Shown piece after piece: positions 5,736 to 8,156 of a DNA stretch of 8,156 nt. The translations under genes and the position numbers were made by a program. Origin of the DNA: Chelatococcus sp. (GTDB taxonomy: Bacteria; Pseudomonadota; Alphaproteobacteria; Rhizobiales; Beijerinckiaceae); the NCBI GenBank assembly GCA_003248805.1, contig QFQY01000097.1, positions 1-8,156 on the forward strand. The letters are read 5' to 3'. Each line of letters opens with the position of its first letter. Positions within the stretch are counted from its first letter, which is position 1. The notes beneath the pieces were generated by a model. That model was not told the origin of the DNA, made no database searches, and worked only from the letters and a program-made list of their open reading frames with translations.

Positions 5736-5822
5736 TGCAAATATCCTCGCCGGACGGGCCGGATAATCCAGGGAAGAGGCCGCCGCTATCTATGCAGCAG
5801 CCTATCAATGGAAGAGCAAGTC
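5736..5822. promoter_or_regulatory. Divergent promoter/operator region of the LysR and aldo/keto reductase genes
   Basis: It contains GGAT-A-ATCC (5761-5769), a TATCC/GGATA dyad with 14-nt spacing (5742-5746 and 5761-5765), and a near direct repeat CTATCTATG/CTATCAATG (5786-5794, 5802-5810) with starts 16 nt apart. Any of these could be the regulator's binding site. No clear -35/-10 pair stands out for either gene. Confidence 0.4.
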
Positions 5823-6857
5823 ATGGAATATCGTCAATTGGGATCGTCGGGCCTGCGTGTTCCGGCGCTGAGCTTCGGCACCGGCACGTTCGGCGGCCGG
5901 GGACCGCTGTTCAGCGCCTGGGGACAAAGCGATGCGCGCGAGGCGCGGCGCATGATCGACATCTGTCTCGAAGCCGGCGTGACCTTGTTTGATACGGCGG
6001 ACGTCTATTCGAATGGCGCGTCGGAGGAAATCCTCGGCGAGGCCTTGCGCGGACGTCGTGGCGACGTCCTGATCTCGACCAAGACCGGCCTGCCGCTGGG
6101 CGATGGTCCACAGGATTGGGGCGTGTCGCGTTCGCGGCTCATCCGCGCGGTCGATGGGGCGCTGAAGCGACTCGGCGCCGACCACATCGATCTGCTCCAG
6201 CTCCACGCCTTCGACGCGTCGACCCCGGTCGAGGAGTTGATGGGGACGCTCGACCAGCTGATCGCACAGGGCAAGCTGCGCTATGCCGGCGTCTCCAATT
6301 ATCCCGGCTGGCAGCTGATGAAGGCGCAGGCGGTAGCCGACCGCCATGGCTGGGCGCGATTTGTCGCGCATCAGGTCTACTACTCGCTGATCGGACGCGC
6401 CTATGAAACGGACCTGATGCCCCTCGCCCTCGACCAGGGCATCGGCGCGCTGGTCTGGAGCCCGCTCGGCTGGGGGCGCCTGACCGGCAGGATTGGCCGC
6501 GACAGGCCGGTGCCGAACGGCAGCCGCCTGCACGAGACCGAGCAGTTCGCGCCGCCGGTCGAGAGCGAGCATCTCTACCGCGTCATCGACGCCATCGAGG
6601 CCGTCGCCGCCGAGACCGGCCGCACCGTGCCCCAGATCGCGCTCAACTGGCTGCTTCGGCGCCCGACGGTCTCTTCAGTGATCATCGGCGCACGCAACGA
6701 GGAGCAGCTGCGCCAGAATCTTGGCGCCGTCGGCTGGTCTCTGACGGCCGAGCAGATCGCCGGCCTCGATGCGGCGAGCGAGGTGCTGCCGCCTTATCCT
6801 CACACGCCTTACCGGCAGCAGGAGGGCTTCGCCCGCCTGGCCCCGCGCGTCGTCTGA
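5823..6857 (+). CDS. Aldo/keto reductase
   Basis: A 344-aa cytoplasmic NADPH-dependent oxidoreductase that reduces aldehydes or ketones, with a (beta/alpha)8-barrel. The start MEYRQLGSSGLRVPALSFGT is the standard opening of YajO/Kv-beta-like aldo/keto reductases. The catalytic tetrad is visible: Asp57 and Tyr62 in FDTADVYSNGASEE, Lys87 in LISTKTG and His128 in LLQLHAF. GVSNYPGW (about 156-163) and the late VIIGARNEEQLRQNLGA segment, which binds the NADPH phosphate/adenine, complete the family pattern. I chose ATG 5823 over ATG 5808 (MEEQV...) because it has a GGAAGAG 7 nt upstream and the homologous region starts exactly there. The MFS gene follows 9 nt later, so the two form an operon, probably controlled by the divergent LysR regulator. 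The substrate cannot be deduced. Confidence 0.96.
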   Translation: MEYRQLGSSGLRVPALSFGTGTFGGRGPLFSAWGQSDAREARRMIDICLEAGVTLFDTADVYSNGASEEILGEALRGRRGDVLISTKTGLPLGDGPQDWGVSRSRLIRAVDGALKRLGADHIDLLQLHAFDASTPVEELMGTLDQLIAQGKLRYAGVSNYPGWQLMKAQAVADRHGWARFVAHQVYYSLIGRAYETDLMPLALDQGIGALVWSPLGWGRLTGRIGRDRPVPNGSRLHETEQFAPPVESEHLYRVIDAIEAVAAETGRTVPQIALNWLLRRPTVSSVIIGARNEEQLRQNLGAVGWSLTAEQIAGLDAASEVLPPYPHTPYRQQEGFARLAPRVV

Positions 6858-6866
6858 GGTCTCGCC

Positions 6867-8051
6867 ATGAAACTCAATCCCGGACTGATCGCGCTCTCAG
6901 TCGGTGCCTTCGGCATCGGCGTCACCGAATTCGCGCCGATGGGCCTGCTGCCGATCATCGCCAACGATCTGGGAGTCTCTATCCCCAGCGCGGGACTGCT
7001 GATCAGCGCCTATGCGCTGGGCGTGATGATCGGCGCGCCGCTGATGACGCTGACGACCGGCCGCGTGCCGCGCCGCAAGCTGCTCATCATGCTCGCCGGC
7101 ATCTTTACCGCCGGCAACCTGCTCGCGGCCGTATCCGACGGCTACGGCATGCTGCTAGCGGCGCGCATCCTCACGTCCTTCAATCACGGCGCCTTCTTCG
7201 GCGTCGGCTCGATCGTGGCCGCCAGCCTCGTCCCGCCGCAGCGACAGGCAGCGGCGGTCGCGGCGATGTTCATGGGCCTTACCATCGCCAATGTCGTCGG
7301 CGTGCCGCTCGCCACCTGGGCGGGCGAGCATTTGGGCTGGCGGGCCTCCTTCTGGGGCATCGCGGGGCTCGGCGTCCTCACCATGGTGGCGCTGCGCCTC
7401 ACCCTGCCGCCTCTGCCGGCGCCCAGGGGTGCGAAGGTGATGGCGGAATTGCGCGCGCTGACGCGGGGCGACGTGCTGGGAGCTTTGGCGCTCACGGTGA
7501 TCGGCTCCAGCGCGATGTTCACCGTCTTCACCTATATCGCGCCGATCCTGCGGGACGCGACGAAAGCCTCGCCCGCTTTCATCACGGCAATGCTGTTCAC
7601 CTACGGCGTCGGCCTGACGCTCGGCAACTGGCTCGGCGGCCGCTTCGCCGACCGCTCGGTCGACCGGACGTTGATCGTGACGCTCGCGTCGCTGACTGCA
7701 GTTCTCGTCGCCTTCGCAATGCTGATGGGGCAAGCGGCCGCGAGCGCCGTGCTGATCTTTCTCTGGGGCATTGCGAGCTTTGCGCTGGTCCCGCCGCTGC
7801 AGGTGCGGGTGATGTCAGCGGCCTCGGAAGCACCCAATCTGGCCTCTGCCGTCAACATCGGCGCGTTCAACCTCGGCAACGCCTTCGGCGCAGCGCTCGG
7901 CGGCGGTGTCATCGCCGCGGGTTGGGGATATCCCATGGTGGCGCTGGCTGGAGCAGCGACCTCGGCGATTGGCCTTATCGTTGTGATCGCCAGCGCAAGG
8001 CGCGCTAAGGAGGGCAACCCTGATCGGCCATGCGCCGGTATGGCACGGTAG
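6867..8051 (+). CDS. MFS transporter, DHA1 family, YdhP-like
   Basis: A 394-aa inner-membrane proton-driven efflux permease with 12 predicted helices. The start MKLNPGLIALSVGAFGIGVT followed by EFAPMGLLPIIA closely resembles E. coli YdhP (AraJ/YdhP branch). A motif-A-like loop lies between TM2 and TM3 (about residues 56-71, ending GRVPRRK). RILTSFNHGAFFGVGSIVAA is in TM4, GVPLATWAGEHLGWRASF (145-162) is the TM5 motif-C area, a central loop lies at about 181-200, and SEAPNLASAVNIGAFNLGNA (320-339) is in TM11. The C terminus KEGNPDRPCAGMAR is cytoplasmic and ends normally. GAGG overlapping the stop of the preceding gene lies 7 nt before the ATG, so translation is probably coupled to the aldo/keto reductase. 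YdhP's own substrate is poorly defined. The context suggests export of the reductase's substrate or product. Confidence 0.95.
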   Translation: MKLNPGLIALSVGAFGIGVTEFAPMGLLPIIANDLGVSIPSAGLLISAYALGVMIGAPLMTLTTGRVPRRKLLIMLAGIFTAGNLLAAVSDGYGMLLAARILTSFNHGAFFGVGSIVAASLVPPQRQAAAVAAMFMGLTIANVVGVPLATWAGEHLGWRASFWGIAGLGVLTMVALRLTLPPLPAPRGAKVMAELRALTRGDVLGALALTVIGSSAMFTVFTYIAPILRDATKASPAFITAMLFTYGVGLTLGNWLGGRFADRSVDRTLIVTLASLTAVLVAFAMLMGQAAASAVLIFLWGIASFALVPPLQVRVMSAASEAPNLASAVNIGAFNLGNAFGAALGGGVIAAGWGYPMVALAGAATSAIGLIVVIASARRAKEGNPDRPCAGMAR

Positions 8052-8076
8052 GCGTGCGAGTATCCTAGGCACGCCT
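8050..8076 (+). terminator. Candidate terminator hairpin after the MFS gene
   Basis: AGGCGTGC (8050-8057) pairs perfectly with GCACGCCT (8069-8076) over an 11-nt loop. The stem begins within the MFS stop codon (8049-8051). Only TGTTGG follows instead of a T-run, so efficiency is doubtful, but the position is right for the end of the operon. Confidence 0.45.
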
Positions 8077-8078
8077 GT

Positions 8079-8156
8079 TGGACGGTCCCCGGTTTCGTGG
8101 ACAAAGCCGAGCCTCACACCGAAGCGCGTTCGAACGCCTCGGGACTGACGCCGCCG
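8079..8156 (-). mobile_element. Probable end of an IS3-family insertion sequence, entering from the right
   Basis: TGGACGGTCCCCGGTTTCGT (8079-8098), continuing GGACA, looks like an IS3-type terminal inverted repeat: it begins with TG and resembles the 'TGTCCACGAAACCGGGG' ends familiar from alphaproteobacterial IS elements. It sits just beyond the end of a transposase-like reading frame. The element would start 3 nt after the MFS terminator hairpin. The other end and any target duplication lie outside the window. Confidence 0.5.
8114..8156 (-). CDS. IS3-type transposase OrfB, last 13 codons (partial)
   Basis: The minus-strand frame ends GGVSPEAFERASV with TGA at 8114-8116. A G/YxSPxxFE tail is typical of the C terminus of IS3-family OrfB integrases. 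The fragment is too short for certainty. Its stop lies 35 nt from the proposed IS tip, a usual distance in IS3 elements. Confidence 0.45.
   Translation of the reverse strand, partial: GGVSPEAFERASV

Noticed and set aside
5805..6572. 255-codon minus-strand frame inside the aldo/keto reductase
   Set aside because: The opposite strand encodes a complete aldo/keto reductase with all catalytic residues; the antisense frame is a by-product of codon bias.
7155..7733. 192-codon minus-strand frame inside the MFS gene
   Set aside because: Highly charged His/Arg/Glu-rich translation antisense to a well-supported transporter.

Overview
The window looks like chromosomal DNA from a GC-rich alphaproteobacterium, most likely a Hyphomicrobiales (Rhizobiales) member related to Bosea, Chelatococcus or Methylobacterium. 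This rests on the GroES/GroEL sequences, a DUF982 protein (a family abundant in that order), the GC-rich codon use and strong AGGAGG-type ribosome binding sites. The genus is an inference from memory; no database search was possible.

Layout. (1) 1-715: the 5' part of the groES-groEL chaperonin operon, minus strand, running off the left edge, with a candidate heat-shock sigma (RpoH) promoter and no visible CIRCE operator. (2) 1001-1338: a small DUF982 gene on the plus strand, preceded by a possible overlapping 15-codon leader ORF. (3) 1339-1768: a structured GC-rich spacer (a 14-bp palindrome and a perfect 15-bp-arm hairpin) leading to a tRNA-Arg(CCG) gene. (4) 1769-2622: a poorly coding stretch just 3' of the tRNA, holding a decayed IS3-type transposase tail and otherwise unrecognised sequence, as expected of an eroded insertion region. 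(5) 2623-4563: a kappa-class-GST/2-hydroxychromene-2-carboxylate isomerase-like gene and a 71-aa hypothetical gene on the minus strand, divergent from a LysR-type regulator carrying two cysteines near the positions of the OxyR redox pair. (6) 4806-8051: a second LysR-type regulator, divergent from an aldo/keto reductase gene that is tightly coupled to a YdhP-like MFS exporter gene. (7) 8079-8156: what looks like the end of an IS3-family element entering from the right.

Functionally there is a housekeeping left end (chaperonin, tRNA) and an accessory right part with two regulator/enzyme modules. The aldo/keto reductase-MFS pair under a divergent LysR regulator suggests reduction and export of a small carbonyl or aromatic compound. 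The LysR/GST-like pair suggests a glutathione- or redox-linked response. Substrates cannot be read from the sequence. I found no CRISPR array, phage module, toxin-antitoxin pair or evident novel multi-gene system. The most useful oddities are the small overlapping ORFs, the strong inverted repeats, and the OxyR-like cysteine pair beside a thioredoxin-fold enzyme.
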